DNA of 64,000 bases from Paraburkholderia phenazinium (GCF_900100735.1 NZ_FNCJ01000031.1:1-64000); one strand, 5' to 3'; numbered from the stretch's first letter, positions 33,766-43,718 are shown. The notes: generated by a model not told the origin, from the letters alone. Program-made: numbers and translations.

Positions 33766-35304
33766 ATGGTCGGTCATCCGTTACGAGCGCCGCACAGCGC
33801 GCCCTCTTCGATGACCGCCCCCATTCTGAGCGCTAGCGCGCTTTCCAAACGCTTTGGCCCCACCGTTGCGCTCGATCGCGTCGATCTGTCGATTTATGCG
33901 GGCGAGGTTGTCGCGCTGATGGGCGCGAATGGTGCGGGCAAGTCGACTCTCGTGAAGATCCTGAGCGGGGTCTACCGCCCTGACGCTGGCGAACTGTCGT
34001 TACGCGGGAAACCGTTCAGCCCTGCTTCGCCGCACGATGCCAAACAGTTGGGGATCGCGACGGTGCATCAATCCATAGCGGATGCGGTTGTGCCGACACT
34101 GTCGATTGCCGACAATCTGCTACTCGACCGCTTGTGCGATTCAACGTCCCCCTGGCGCGTGCCGTTGTCAGGCCGCCTTCAGGCTGCGGCGCCGTTGGCT
34201 GCGCGGGTCGGGCTCGAGGCAGATCTGGCTGCGCCGCTCGCCTCGCTGTCGCTGGCGGCGCAACAACTTGTCACGCTGGCCCGCGCGCTGGCGACGCGGC
34301 CCGCGCTGCTGATTCTCGACGAGCCTACCGCTAGCCTGTCGGCGCCGGAGGCCGAGCGTCTCTTTAGTTTGATCGAGCGCCTGCGCGCCGAGGGCGTCGC
34401 GATCGTGCTGGTATCGCACCGGCTCGGTGACTTGCGTCGCGTTGCCGGACGTGTGGCGATCGTACGCGATGGCCGCATCGTCGCCGATCTGCGCGCGCCG
34501 ATCGATTTCGATGCTGCGGTCGAGACGATGATCGGGCGTCCGTTACGCAGCCGCGCTACGCTCGACGCAGCGGTTGAGGCAGGCACCACGCACGAGCCGT
34601 GTTTCAGCGTGCGTGACCTGCAGTTGCGACACGACAGCGCCCCGTTCGATCTCGACGTGCAGCGCGGCGAGATCGTCGCGATTGCCGGTCCGGTTGGCGG
34701 CGGCAAGTCGCGCTTTGCGCGGGCGATTTTCGGCGCGACGCGCGCGGCAGGGGGCTCGATGACGCTTGACGGCAAACCATGGCGCCCACGCTCACCCGCC
34801 GAGGCAATTCGCGCCAGTGTGTTTCTCGCAGGCGAGGACCGTTGGCGAAGTTCGCTGTTCCCTGACAGCGTGCCGTTCGCATCGATTGCCGGCACGCTTA
34901 GCTTTCCGTTCCTGTCACGCTGGTTCAAGTACGGCGGGGTCCGGCGTGCGCGCGAGCGGCGTGCCGCGCTTGATGCGATCGAGCGCTTCGGGATTCGCTG
35001 TACGGGGCCGGACGACCGTCTTGACCGTCTCTCCGGCGGCAACCAGCAGAAGGTGGTGCTGGCTCGCTGGCATGCGCAAGCCGCGCGCTTGCTGCTACTG
35101 GATGAGCCATTTCAAGGCGTCGATGCAGGCGCGCGCGCCGATATCGTCGATACGCTGCGGCGCCACGCACCGGAGCGCGCGACCCTCGTGTTCGTCAGCG
35201 ATCTCGAAGAGGCATTCGAGATCGCTGATCGGGTGGTTCGCTTTGACCGGTCAACGCTTGACTGTACTTCCCACCCTGACCTTACTTTTTCCGCTCGCTC
35301 ATGA
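33766..35304 (+). CDS. CUT2-type ABC importer ATPase (double domain), system A
   Basis: The 512-residue protein is a RbsA-like fusion of two ATPase domains. The N-terminal half has Walker A GANGAGKSTLVKIL, a variant signature SLAAQQLVTLARAL and Walker B ALLILDEPTASLS. The C-terminal half has a degenerate Walker A (GPVGGGKSRFARAIFG), signature LSGGNQQKV and LLLLDEPFQGVD. The start at 33766 follows GCGGGTGA, while a later ATG at 33811 lacks one. It overlaps the next permease by ATGA. CUT2 systems are best known for sugars, but the flavoenzymes in this locus suggest another cargo. Confidence 0.92.
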   Translation: MVGHPLRAPHSAPSSMTAPILSASALSKRFGPTVALDRVDLSIYAGEVVALMGANGAGKSTLVKILSGVYRPDAGELSLRGKPFSPASPHDAKQLGIATVHQSIADAVVPTLSIADNLLLDRLCDSTSPWRVPLSGRLQAAAPLAARVGLEADLAAPLASLSLAAQQLVTLARALATRPALLILDEPTASLSAPEAERLFSLIERLRAEGVAIVLVSHRLGDLRRVAGRVAIVRDGRIVADLRAPIDFDAAVETMIGRPLRSRATLDAAVEAGTTHEPCFSVRDLQLRHDSAPFDLDVQRGEIVAIAGPVGGGKSRFARAIFGATRAAGGSMTLDGKPWRPRSPAEAIRASVFLAGEDRWRSSLFPDSVPFASIAGTLSFPFLSRWFKYGGVRRARERRAALDAIERFGIRCTGPDDRLDRLSGGNQQKVVLARWHAQAARLLLLDEPFQGVDAGARADIVDTLRRHAPERATLVFVSDLEEAFEIADRVVRFDRSTLDCTSHPDLTFSARS

Positions 35305-36389
35305 AAACCAGTCCTTCGATCACGTCTGAGGGCGTCACCGCGGTTGCCTCTGAAATTGGGCCTGAAAGTAACCCGGCTCCGCACGAACATGCTGTTCGCC
35401 GTAACGGGCTGAGAGCACTGCGCGGCCATCTCGAACGCACCGGCATGCTTGTCGTGCTTGCGATTCTGGTCATCGTCTTTGCTGTCAAACAGCCGGCCTT
35501 TTTGAATATCGACAACCTCTTTAGCATTCTGCAAGCGGTGTCGATTGTCGCGCTGCTGGGCATTGGCGTGACGGTGACGCTCGCCGCCGGCGGTTTCGAT
35601 CTTTCGGTGGGCAGCGTGGCTGCGTCGGCGCAGATGGCGGCGAGCTACGTGTTGATCGTCTGGCATGGCAATGCATTCGAAGCGGTTGCGGCATGCCTTG
35701 TCTTGGGCGTAGCGGCGGGGCTGTTCAATGGCCTGCTGATTACGCGTCTGCGCGTTCCGGACCAACTGGCGACACTCGGTACGCTATTTCTATTAGCCGG
35801 TCTGCAACTGATCCCGACCGGTGGCCGCTCGCTCGCAACCGGCACGATCTTGCCTGACGGCACCGAAACGACGGGCGTGTTTCCGGACGCGTTTCTCGCG
35901 CTCGGGCGTTTGCGGCTCTTCGACGTCGTGCCGTTGCCGGTGGTCGTACTGGCGGTCCTGACCGTCGTGGCCTGCATCGTGATGGAAACCACACGTTGGG
36001 GCCGGGTGATCTACGCGATCGGCGGCAACGAAACGGCGGCGCGCTTAGCCGGTGCGCCGACCGCACGATACCGCGTCGCCGCATATGTTGCCTCGGGCGC
36101 GATTGCTTCACTCGGTGGCGTGCTGATTGCCGCACGTGTGGGGCGTGGCGACGTCAGTGCCGGCCATTCGATGCTGCTCGATGCGGTGGCCGCTGCGCTG
36201 GTCGGCTACGCAGTTTGGGGTGCGAAGCGCCCTAACGTATTCGGCACGGTGTTCGTCGGCGTATTGCTCAACGGCTTGACGATGCTGAATGCGCCGTACT
36301 ATATGCAGGATTTCATCAAGGGCGTGCTGCTGGTGGGCGCGCTGGCCTTCACGTTCAGCGTGGGGCGTGGCACGGAACCTCACGCATAG
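35301..36389 (+). CDS. CUT2-type ABC importer permease, system A
   Basis: The 362-residue membrane protein has a soluble N-terminal tail of about 45 residues and roughly ten hydrophobic segments. Family marks are IGVTVTLAAGGFDLSVGSVA (with FDLSVGS), NGLLITRLRVPDQLATLGTL and YAIGGNETAARLAGAPTARY. It overlaps the ATPase gene by ATGA, and its 3' end overlaps the convergent permease gene by ten bases. A single permease may form a homodimer here. The likely binding protein is the plus-strand gene at 45145. Confidence 0.92.
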   Translation: MKTSPSITSEGVTAVASEIGPESNPAPHEHAVRRNGLRALRGHLERTGMLVVLAILVIVFAVKQPAFLNIDNLFSILQAVSIVALLGIGVTVTLAAGGFDLSVGSVAASAQMAASYVLIVWHGNAFEAVAACLVLGVAAGLFNGLLITRLRVPDQLATLGTLFLLAGLQLIPTGGRSLATGTILPDGTETTGVFPDAFLALGRLRLFDVVPLPVVVLAVLTVVACIVMETTRWGRVIYAIGGNETAARLAGAPTARYRVAAYVASGAIASLGGVLIAARVGRGDVSAGHSMLLDAVAAALVGYAVWGAKRPNVFGTVFVGVLLNGLTMLNAPYYMQDFIKGVLLVGALAFTFSVGRGTEPHA

Positions 36390-37339
36390 CGGCTGCGCCG
36401 TTGCGCGAAGCTGACCGCCAGCACGGCGAAGATCAGGGCGCCGGTCGCCACCTGCTGCCAATAGAAATTCCAGCCGATCAGCAACAGGCCGTTTGCGACG
36501 AGACTCAGCAGCAGGACACCCAGCAGTGTGCCGACGACGCCAGCACGGCGCGTCGGCGACAGCGTAGTGCCGATGAAGGTTGCGCCAATCGCATTGAGCA
36601 GATAGCCGTTGCCGGCCTGCGGGACGTAGGCCTTGACGGTCGACGACAGCAGCAAGCCGACGACACCGTAAATCAACGCGCTGGCGATAAACGTCACAGC
36701 CGTGATGGCGGCAACCGGGAGACCTGAATAGCGGGCCACGCCCGGTTGCGCGCCGAGTGCGGTGAGCTGCCGCCCGAAGGTCGCATGCGCAAGCGTGACA
36801 TGCACGGCAAGAGCCAGTACGGCTACGATCCATAACGGCACCGGCAGGCCCGCAAGCGTGCCGTGCGCCAGTGCGCTAAACAGCGGCGGCAAGGCGATGT
36901 TGAGCAAATACACGGGCTGACCGCCGTCGGTGGCGAGTTGCTGGACAGTCTGGCCGATAAAGAGCGTGCCCAGCGTGGCGAGAAAAGGCGCGATCCCGAA
37001 CCAACCGGTCAGCACGCCGTTGAAAGCGCCGACGACGAACGCCGCAGCAAGGCCGCCAAGCGCTGCGGGCACGACGCCAACGTGATGAGCGCTCAACAGA
37101 ACGAAGGCGAGGCTGGCGACATCGATGGAGGTGCCGAGCGAGAGATCGATGGCGCCGAGCGACAACACGAGCGTCATGCCAAGCGAGGCGATCGCCAGCA
37201 GCGCGAAATTGTTCAATAGCACGTCAGCAAGATTGTCGGCCCGTGCGAAGCCCGGCGCGAACACGGCGAAGAAAGCGATCACTGCAAGCAGTGCCCCGAC
37301 CAGCGCGAAGCGCTGCAAGCGGCCTATCTGTTCAATCAT
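36380..37339 (-). CDS. CUT2-type ABC importer permease 2, system B
   Basis: The 319-residue membrane protein has about ten hydrophobic segments and the family block SLGMTLVLSLGAIDLSLGTS (IDLSLGT), NGVLTGWFGIAPFLATLGTL and ATFGRQLTALGAQPGVARYS. The start at 37339 gives an eight-base overlap with the upstream permease stop; an ATG at 37357 is an alternative, and neither has a strong ribosome-binding site. It is the last gene of SBP-ATPase-permease-permease. Its end overlaps the convergent system A permease. Confidence 0.9.
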   Translation of the reverse strand: MIEQIGRLQRFALVGALLAVIAFFAVFAPGFARADNLADVLLNNFALLAIASLGMTLVLSLGAIDLSLGTSIDVASLAFVLLSAHHVGVVPAALGGLAAAFVVGAFNGVLTGWFGIAPFLATLGTLFIGQTVQQLATDGGQPVYLLNIALPPLFSALAHGTLAGLPVPLWIVAVLALAVHVTLAHATFGRQLTALGAQPGVARYSGLPVAAITAVTFIASALIYGVVGLLLSSTVKAYVPQAGNGYLLNAIGATFIGTTLSPTRRAGVVGTLLGVLLLSLVANGLLLIGWNFYWQQVATGALIFAVLAVSFAQRRSRYA

Positions 37340-38357
37340 GGGCGTGGTTTCCGGCATGACGGCGCACAAGCGCGGTAGTGGCGACAACGAACAGGATCAG
37401 CGCGCCTTCGACACCGTTGACCCAATAGCTCGACACGTTATCGAGCTGAAAACCGTTGCTGATGACGCCGATGAAGAGCACAGCGAGCAGGGTGCCGGGA
37501 ATGGTCGGCACCAGCCGCCGGGAGAAGACAACCCCTAGCAGCGCTGCGGCGACGGTAGCGAGCAGATTCTCTCCCGCACCGGGCGAACTGCCACTGAGCA
37601 GGGCAGTGGACGCCAACGCAGCTAGTGCGGCAGCAATTCCGCTCAGTATGTAGCTTGCCGCGACGTAGCGGCTCGCGCGGATACCGGCCGCCTGCGCCGC
37701 ATCCCGATGTGCGCCGGTGGCGCGCAGTCGCAGCCCGAACGGGGTGTAGTGAACCAGCACGGTGAACAGGGTGGCGACGATGAGCAGCGCGTAGGCAAGA
37801 TGCGGCACGCCGAACGCGCCGTTGTCGAGCAGAAAGCTGAGCAGTGTGTCGCTCGCAGCTACCGACGTGTTCTGCGTCAGCACCAGTTCGAACCCGGCGC
37901 AGAGATTCATCGTGGTCAGCGTGGCGAGCAGTGGAAAGATGCGCAGCACGATGACAGCAAGCGCGTTGAGCACACCGACTCCCGCGCCCGCTGCAAGCGT
38001 CAATAGCAGGGCGGTGGCCGGTGCTGCACCGTCGCGTTGCGCGACGGCATAAACGGCCGCACACAGTCCGAGATTAGCCGCCACCGAAAGATCGAGACCG
38101 CCTCTAAGCGGATCGGCGCCGCCGCCGATGAGCACGACCGTCAACCCAAAGCCGAGAATTCCGACGATGACCGATTGCTGCAACACGTTCGCAAGATTCG
38201 CGACCGTGAAAAACAACGGCGAGCTCACCGCAAAACCGATAAATACCAAAGCGAAGGCGAGCGCCGCGCCGCTTCTCAGCCACCGTTGAGCGCCGAACAG
38301 CCGCTCGGGCAGTTTGAATTTCCCGCTACGTAGCGCAGCATCCAGGACTTTGCTCAT
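37332..38357 (-). CDS. CUT2-type ABC importer permease 1, system B
   Basis: The 341-residue membrane protein has about ten hydrophobic segments, with GFGLTVVLIGGGADPLRGGL, where the family FDLS motif is altered to DPLRGGLDLSVAANLG, and FPLLATLTTMNLCAGFELVL. AGGAGATAGC sits eight bases before the ATG, and the start overlaps the ATPase stop as ATGA. Together with the following permease it probably makes a heterodimeric channel. Confidence 0.91.
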   Translation of the reverse strand: MSKVLDAALRSGKFKLPERLFGAQRWLRSGAALAFALVFIGFAVSSPLFFTVANLANVLQQSVIVGILGFGLTVVLIGGGADPLRGGLDLSVAANLGLCAAVYAVAQRDGAAPATALLLTLAAGAGVGVLNALAVIVLRIFPLLATLTTMNLCAGFELVLTQNTSVAASDTLLSFLLDNGAFGVPHLAYALLIVATLFTVLVHYTPFGLRLRATGAHRDAAQAAGIRASRYVAASYILSGIAAALAALASTALLSGSSPGAGENLLATVAAALLGVVFSRRLVPTIPGTLLAVLFIGVISNGFQLDNVSSYWVNGVEGALILFVVATTALVRRHAGNHAHD

Positions 38358-39916
38358 GCTGCTATCTCCTGTTGCGCTGCCGAACCGTGCGCCCCGCGTG
38401 CCCCGGTGGCCCATGCCAGTACATCCTGGCTATCCGCTTCGCGTGAGACGAGTTCGCGCACGACGCGGCCGCGTGCCATGACCAGTACGCGGTCAGTGAC
38501 GCCGAGTAGTTCGATCAGATCGCTGGAGAACAGCAGGACGCCGGCGCCGTCGCGGGCCAGCCGGTCGAGCAGCCGATAGATCTCAGTCTTGGCGCCAACG
38601 TCGACGCCCACCGTCGGCTCGTCGAGCAGATAGAGCGAGGAGGTGCGGCTCAACCACTTGGCGAGCGCGACCTTCTGCTGGTTGCCCCCGGAGAGGTGCC
38701 GCACGGGCGATTCCGTACCAGAGGTGCGTACGGCCAGTTCTTCGATCAGACGCTGCACGGTATTGGTTTCGCGGCGTCGTGCCAGCAGGCCGAAGCGGCT
38801 AAAGCGAGCGAGGCTCGCGAGCGTCGTGTTCTCGCGCACGGAGAGCGCGGGCGCTACTCCATGCGCGCGCCGGTCCTCCGGCACGAACGCAATCTGCTGA
38901 CGCACGGCGTCTTGCGGGCGGCGCAGACGCACCGCCTTACCTTCGATTTCGATATCGCCCTGCACGCCGCGTTCGAGGCCGAACAGGCTGCGCACTACCG
39001 GCTTGCCGCCGGATCCGAGCAGGCCAGTGATGCCGACGATCTCGCCGCGCCGCACATCGAACGACACGTCTTCGAAGCGGTCCGGAGCGCTCAGCTTGCG
39101 CACGTTCAGAACGACCTTTCCGGGCGTGCGTGCCGCCGCCGAGGTTCGTACCTCCGCCTGTGCGCCGATCATCGCCGTGACGAGGACTTCGGTAGGCGTC
39201 GTGCGCGCGTCGACGTGGGCGACGTCCGCACCGTCGCGTAGCACGGTGACCCGATCGCAGATCGCCGCGATTTCGTTGAGATAGTGCGACACGTACAGGA
39301 TCGTCAGGCCGCGTTGGCGCAGTCGGTCGATGGTTTGCAGGAGACGGTCCACTTCGCGGCTGACGAGCGCAGCCGTCGGTTCGTCGAATACGAGAATGCG
39401 CGGCTCGCGGATCAGTGCGCGGGTAATCTGCACGATCTGCTGTTCGGCGACGCTCAGATCGCCGATGAGCCGGTTTGGCGGTATCTCGACGTCAAAGTGA
39501 GTGTGCAACGCATCGCGAGCGTCGCGCTGCATGCGCCGCACGTCGAGTAGACGGAAGCCGCCTGCCACACGCGGGCCGACGGTTCTTTCGTCGCCGAGCC
39601 ACAGCGCTTCGGCCACAGTGAAGGTGGGCGGCAGCAAGCGTTCCTGGTGAATGAACCCGATAGCGGAAGCGCCCCCATGAGGCGACGCGCTGAGTGCTTG
39701 CGCGACACCGTCGATGGCGATCGCGCCGGAATCGGCCGTATGAATGCCGGCAAGTATCTTGATCAGCGTTGACTTGCCAGCACCGTTTTGCCCGATCAAG
39801 CCATGCACGCTACCGCGCGTGACCGTCAGCGAGGCGCCCCGCAGCGCCGGCACGCGGTCGAAATGCTTGACCAGCTCATGTAGTTCGAGCGCGGCAGGTG
39901 GGGCTTTAGTACTCAT
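38354..39916 (-). CDS. CUT2-type ABC importer ATPase (double domain), system B
   Basis: The 520-residue protein has two ATPase domains. The first has GLIGQNGAGKSTLIKILAG, LSVAEQQIVQITRAL and RILVFDEPTAALVSREVD. The second has the degenerate P-loop GLLGSGGKPVVRSLFG, LSGGNQQKVALAKWL and LYLLDEPTVGVDVGAK. Start and stop both overlap neighbours by ATGA, so it is coupled to the binding protein gene before it and the permease after it. Confidence 0.94.
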   Translation of the reverse strand: MSTKAPPAALELHELVKHFDRVPALRGASLTVTRGSVHGLIGQNGAGKSTLIKILAGIHTADSGAIAIDGVAQALSASPHGGASAIGFIHQERLLPPTFTVAEALWLGDERTVGPRVAGGFRLLDVRRMQRDARDALHTHFDVEIPPNRLIGDLSVAEQQIVQITRALIREPRILVFDEPTAALVSREVDRLLQTIDRLRQRGLTILYVSHYLNEIAAICDRVTVLRDGADVAHVDARTTPTEVLVTAMIGAQAEVRTSAAARTPGKVVLNVRKLSAPDRFEDVSFDVRRGEIVGITGLLGSGGKPVVRSLFGLERGVQGDIEIEGKAVRLRRPQDAVRQQIAFVPEDRRAHGVAPALSVRENTTLASLARFSRFGLLARRRETNTVQRLIEELAVRTSGTESPVRHLSGGNQQKVALAKWLSRTSSLYLLDEPTVGVDVGAKTEIYRLLDRLARDGAGVLLFSSDLIELLGVTDRVLVMARGRVVRELVSREADSQDVLAWATGARGAHGSAAQQEIAA

Positions 39917-40950
39917 TTTGCACTGAGCTGACCGAGGGTCTGCTGGATCGTGCCGGCGTTGTCCTTGGTGACCAGAATCGATGGCACATAGGTGTACGGC
40001 GCCAGCGTGTGATCGCCCGCAAGGTAACGTGCGACGTTATCCACCGCAGTCTTGCCGATCAACGCCGGCTGCTGCGCGACCACGGCGGCGGCGCTTGATT
40101 TCGGATCCTTCACAAGGGTGACGACGTCCGGGCTGCCGTCGACCGCGTAGGTCTTGATCTCGTCGCGATGCGCGGCGTCCACGGCCTGGGTGGCGCCGAC
40201 CTGCGGCACGTCCCATGCGGACCAGATCGCGGCAATCTGCCCCTTCGGATATTTCGCGAGCAACTGGCTCACCTGCGCATAGGCGCTTTGCACCGTATTC
40301 GGAATCACATCGCGCAGTTCAGGCTGGATGATATGCACCTTCGGGTAGTACTTGAGCACCGCCTTCAACTGATCGTAGCGGATCGCGCAGACCGGCACGC
40401 CATAAAAACCGTTGAAGACGAGGATGTTGCCTTCGCCGTGGATGTCGTTGACGAGCTTCAGCGCGAGCTGCTCACCGATGAAGAAATTGTCCGAGGTAGT
40501 GTCGTTGATGCTCGATGGCGATGCGGTATCGATCGTGAACAACGGGATGTTAGCCTGGCGGATTTTCTGCAACCACGGCTCCAGCACCGTTGCAGTACCC
40601 AATTGTTCGACGATGGCGTCCGGTTTCTGCGCAATCAGCGTCTGGATCTGTGCGATCTGGCGGTTGTCGTTGCGGCCGGCGTCGAGTGCGATCGGTGTGC
40701 CGCCGAGGCGCTTCACCTCATCCACCGCGCCTTGGTAAGCCTTCAGGTCCCAGTAGTGATCGGTGCCGGCGGCCGTGATGCCGATGCGTTTGCCTTTGAG
40801 CGACGGCACGGCGGCCGCGTTATCGCCGGTCGCGGCTGTATCGGCCGCGGGTGTCGCGCCTTGGGCGTAAGCGTTGGTGAAAGCGCCGCCGGCCATGCTG
40901 AATGCGGTCGCGGCCAGCAACGAAGAAAGAGTGGTGTGCAAGCGTTTCAT
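39913..40950 (-). CDS. Periplasmic binding protein (Peripla_BP_4), system B
   Basis: The 345-residue protein has a Sec signal peptide (MKRLHTTLSSLLAATAFSMA, likely cut after AYA) followed by an Ala-rich linker and a type I periplasmic binding fold: KRIGITAAGTDHYWDLKAYQ, QIQTLIAQKPDAIVEQLGTA, PLFTIDTASPSS and EIKTYAVDGSPDVV. No lipobox, so it is soluble. It is the first gene of the minus-strand operon, divergent from the flavoenzyme genes by 236 bases. The ligand cannot be inferred from sequence. Confidence 0.9.
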   Translation of the reverse strand: MKRLHTTLSSLLAATAFSMAGGAFTNAYAQGATPAADTAATGDNAAAVPSLKGKRIGITAAGTDHYWDLKAYQGAVDEVKRLGGTPIALDAGRNDNRQIAQIQTLIAQKPDAIVEQLGTATVLEPWLQKIRQANIPLFTIDTASPSSINDTTSDNFFIGEQLALKLVNDIHGEGNILVFNGFYGVPVCAIRYDQLKAVLKYYPKVHIIQPELRDVIPNTVQSAYAQVSQLLAKYPKGQIAAIWSAWDVPQVGATQAVDAAHRDEIKTYAVDGSPDVVTLVKDPKSSAAAVVAQQPALIGKTAVDNVARYLAGDHTLAPYTYVPSILVTKDNAGTIQQTLGQLSAK

Positions 40951-41186
40951 GGTGTCCGAATCAAAGAGGCAGGGGTGTCCAGCTTGCGACGACTGTAATC
41001 AACAACCTGCCGCGCATGAAACCATCAAATCAAACTATTGTTATCAGGCGCGCGGCGAAGTGCTTATGCCAGATTTGATCCGGGTTTGTTTGCCATCCGA
41101 AGGAATATCCATTTCAGAATCGTTCAGTTTGCGTGCGTCGTACCCGCTGATAGATTGTGTGAACAGCCACTCAAGCGGAGATTCGT

Positions 41187-42425
41187 ATGGCCGAGCTTTA
41201 CGAAGCGACCTCATCGCATACGAGCGATGCGGACCATCATGCGGTGCGCATCATTCCGGACGACGCACAGGCTATTGCCGTAGCGCACGAGCTGGCAGCG
41301 CGTCTGGCGCAAGGTGCATCTGAGCGCGACCGCGAGCGCCGTTTGCCGCATGACGAGATCGAATGGTTCTCACAGTCTGGGTTGTGGGCGATCACTGTGC
41401 CGAAGGTTTATGGGGGCGCGGGTGTCTCCTTCGTCACCCTCACTGAAGTAGTCAAGATCATTGCGGCGGCCGATCCGTCATTGGGACAGTTGCCGCAGAA
41501 TCACTTTGGCCTGGTCGATGTGATTTCGCTGACCGGTACCGAGGAACAGAAGCGTTACTTCTTTGCACAGATACTAGGTGGCAAGCGCTTTGGCAACGGC
41601 TTCTCCGAAAAGGGAACGAAGCATGTGCTCGATCTGAAGACGCGGGTACGGCGTGACGGCGACGACTACGTGGTGGATGGCGCCAAGTTCTATTCGACCG
41701 GTGCGTTGTTTGCGCATTTTGTGCCCGTGCTGGGACTCGATGACGAACGCAAGGGTTGGCTCGCTTATATCCCGAAGGGTACCCCGGGTCTGAACGTAAT
41801 CGACGACTGGTCGGGCTTCGGGCAGCGCACCACGGCAAGTGGCACCGTGGTGCTCGAAGCGGTGCGAGTGCCTGCGTCGCATGTCTTTCCTGCGCACCGC
41901 GTCTCTGACTTTCCCACGCTGAACGGCCCGGTCTCACAGATCATTCAGGCGGCGATCGACGCCGGCATCGCGAAGGCGGCAGTGGAAGACACGCTGACGT
42001 TCGTGCGCACCCGCTCGCGGCCCTGGATCGACAGCAGTGTCGAGCGCGCAAGCGACGATCCGTTGACGGTGCGCGAAATCGGCCATTTGCATATCCAGTT
42101 GCATGCCGCCGAAGCGCTGCTCGAACGCGCTGCGCGTACGCTCGATGTGATCGCCGCACAGGGAGAAACGAGCGAGGACGATGTCGCGCGGGCCTCGGTT
42201 GCCGTGGGCGAAGCCAAGGTGCTGACCACGGAAATCGCATTGCTGGCGAGCGAAAAGCTCTTCGAACTCGCGGGCACCCAGGCGACGCTGGCTGAGCATA
42301 ACCTCGACCGTCACTGGCGCAATGCCCGCACTCATACGCTGCACGATCCGGTGCGCTGGAAGTATCACCTGGTCGGCAACTACTATCTGAACGGCGTCAA
42401 ACCGGCCCGTCATCCGTGGAACTGA
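41187..42425 (+). CDS. SfnB/DszC-type flavoprotein, acyl-CoA dehydrogenase fold (1)
   Basis: The 412-residue enzyme belongs to the SfnB branch of the acyl-CoA dehydrogenase superfamily, which uses reduced flavin for sulfur compound oxidation. Family blocks are ERDRERRLPHDEIEWFSQSG, LGQLPQNHFGLVDVI, GAKFYSTGALFAHFVPV, IDDWSGFGQRTTASGTV and HWRNARTHTLHDPVRWKY, the last shared with DszC. GGAG lies seven bases before the ATG. The next gene follows after four bases and is a paralogue. Confidence 0.9.
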   Translation: MAELYEATSSHTSDADHHAVRIIPDDAQAIAVAHELAARLAQGASERDRERRLPHDEIEWFSQSGLWAITVPKVYGGAGVSFVTLTEVVKIIAAADPSLGQLPQNHFGLVDVISLTGTEEQKRYFFAQILGGKRFGNGFSEKGTKHVLDLKTRVRRDGDDYVVDGAKFYSTGALFAHFVPVLGLDDERKGWLAYIPKGTPGLNVIDDWSGFGQRTTASGTVVLEAVRVPASHVFPAHRVSDFPTLNGPVSQIIQAAIDAGIAKAAVEDTLTFVRTRSRPWIDSSVERASDDPLTVREIGHLHIQLHAAEALLERAARTLDVIAAQGETSEDDVARASVAVGEAKVLTTEIALLASEKLFELAGTQATLAEHNLDRHWRNARTHTLHDPVRWKYHLVGNYYLNGVKPARHPWN

Positions 42426-42429
42426 CACT

Positions 42430-43650
42430 ATGAACGCTTTGACAGAGTCCGTCGCCCGTGAGGCGCGGCAGGCCGCGCGTATCGAGAGCGACCAGCAAGC
42501 GCTCGAGGTAGCCCGCGCGTTGGCGCCGGCACTGGCCGAAGGCGCTTCGCAGCGCGATCGTGAACGTCGTTTGCCGTATGCCGAGATCGAAGCCTATTCG
42601 GCGAGCGGTCTCTGGGGTATAGCGGTGCCACGGGAGTTCGGCGGTGCAGCGGTCTCATACGCCACGCTCGCGGAGGTCACTGCGATCATCTCGGAGGCCG
42701 ATGCAGCGCTCGGACAGATTCCGCAGAATCACTTTTTTATGCTCGACGTGCTGCGTGTGAACGGCACGCACGCTCAGCAGGCCTTCTACTTTGAGCGAGC
42801 ACTGGCGGGTGATCGCTTTGGTAACGCGCTTTCCGAGCGCGGCACAAAAACCGTGAGTGACTACCGGACCACGCTCACGCAAGAAGGCGAGGGTTTTCGG
42901 ATCAATGGCACCAAGTTCTACTCGACCGGCGCATTGTTTGCGCAATGGATTCCGATTGTCGCCAAGGCGGCCGACGAGGCTCTGTATGTGGCGTTTGCGA
43001 GCGCGCAGACACCTGGCTTGAGTGTGGTGGACGATTGGTCGGGGTTTGGGCAAAAGACGACGGGCAGTGGTACGACCACGCTCGATAACGTCTACGTCGA
43101 GGCCTCCGCAGTCGTGCCATACAGTGCCGCGTTCGACGCGCGGCCCACGACGGTAGGGCCTATCGGTCAACTGATTCATGCTGCCGTCGATCTCGGCATC
43201 GCGCGTGCAGCCATCGCCGATGCACGGCGTTTCGTGCGCGAACGTTCGCGTCCGTGGATCGACAGCGGGGTGGAGCGAGCGAGTGACGATCCGTTGACGC
43301 TCGAACTGTTCGGCAAACTCGCGCTGCAACTGCATGCGGCCGAGGCGCTCGTCGAGCGTGCTGGTCGCCGCGTCGACGACGCGGTCAAGGCGTCGACCGA
43401 ACAGAGCGTCGCCACGGCTTCGATCGCGGTGGCCGAGGCACGCGCGGCGACCACGGAGATCGCCTTGCAGGCTTCGACGCGTTTGATCGAATTGGCGGGG
43501 ACGCAAGCAACGCTCGCCGAACACAACCTCGATCGCCACTGGCGCAACGCGCGCACTCATACGCTGCATGACCCGGTGCGCTGGAAATACATCGCAGTGG
43601 GCAACTATTACCTGAACGACGTGCTCCCGCCACGTCATGGCGCGCTCTGA
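42430..43650 (+). CDS. SfnB/DszC-type flavoprotein, acyl-CoA dehydrogenase fold (2)
   Basis: The 406-residue paralogue of the preceding gene shares the same blocks: ERRLPYAEIEAYSASGLWGI, LGQIPQNHFFMLDVLRVNG, GTKFYSTGALFAQWIPIVAK, VVDDWSGFGQKTTGSGTT and HWRNARTHTLHDPVRWKY. The pair probably arose by tandem duplication. They could act on different oxidation states of one substrate, or form a hetero-oligomer. A flavin reductase gene, needed for such enzymes, is not in this window. Confidence 0.9.
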   Translation: MNALTESVAREARQAARIESDQQALEVARALAPALAEGASQRDRERRLPYAEIEAYSASGLWGIAVPREFGGAAVSYATLAEVTAIISEADAALGQIPQNHFFMLDVLRVNGTHAQQAFYFERALAGDRFGNALSERGTKTVSDYRTTLTQEGEGFRINGTKFYSTGALFAQWIPIVAKAADEALYVAFASAQTPGLSVVDDWSGFGQKTTGSGTTTLDNVYVEASAVVPYSAAFDARPTTVGPIGQLIHAAVDLGIARAAIADARRFVRERSRPWIDSGVERASDDPLTLELFGKLALQLHAAEALVERAGRRVDDAVKASTEQSVATASIAVAEARAATTEIALQASTRLIELAGTQATLAEHNLDRHWRNARTHTLHDPVRWKYIAVGNYYLNDVLPPRHGAL

Positions 43651-43718
43651 CGCGCCCGCCGCGGGCTTCGTCTGTACCACCTACGCGTCACCTGAGCATC
43701 ACCTATTTGGATCCGATT

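Noticed and set aside
40951..41186. Sigma-54 promoter for the SfnB-like genes
   Set aside because: Sulfone genes in Pseudomonas use sigma-54 activators, but no TGGCAC-N5-TTGC pattern was seen in the divergent region.
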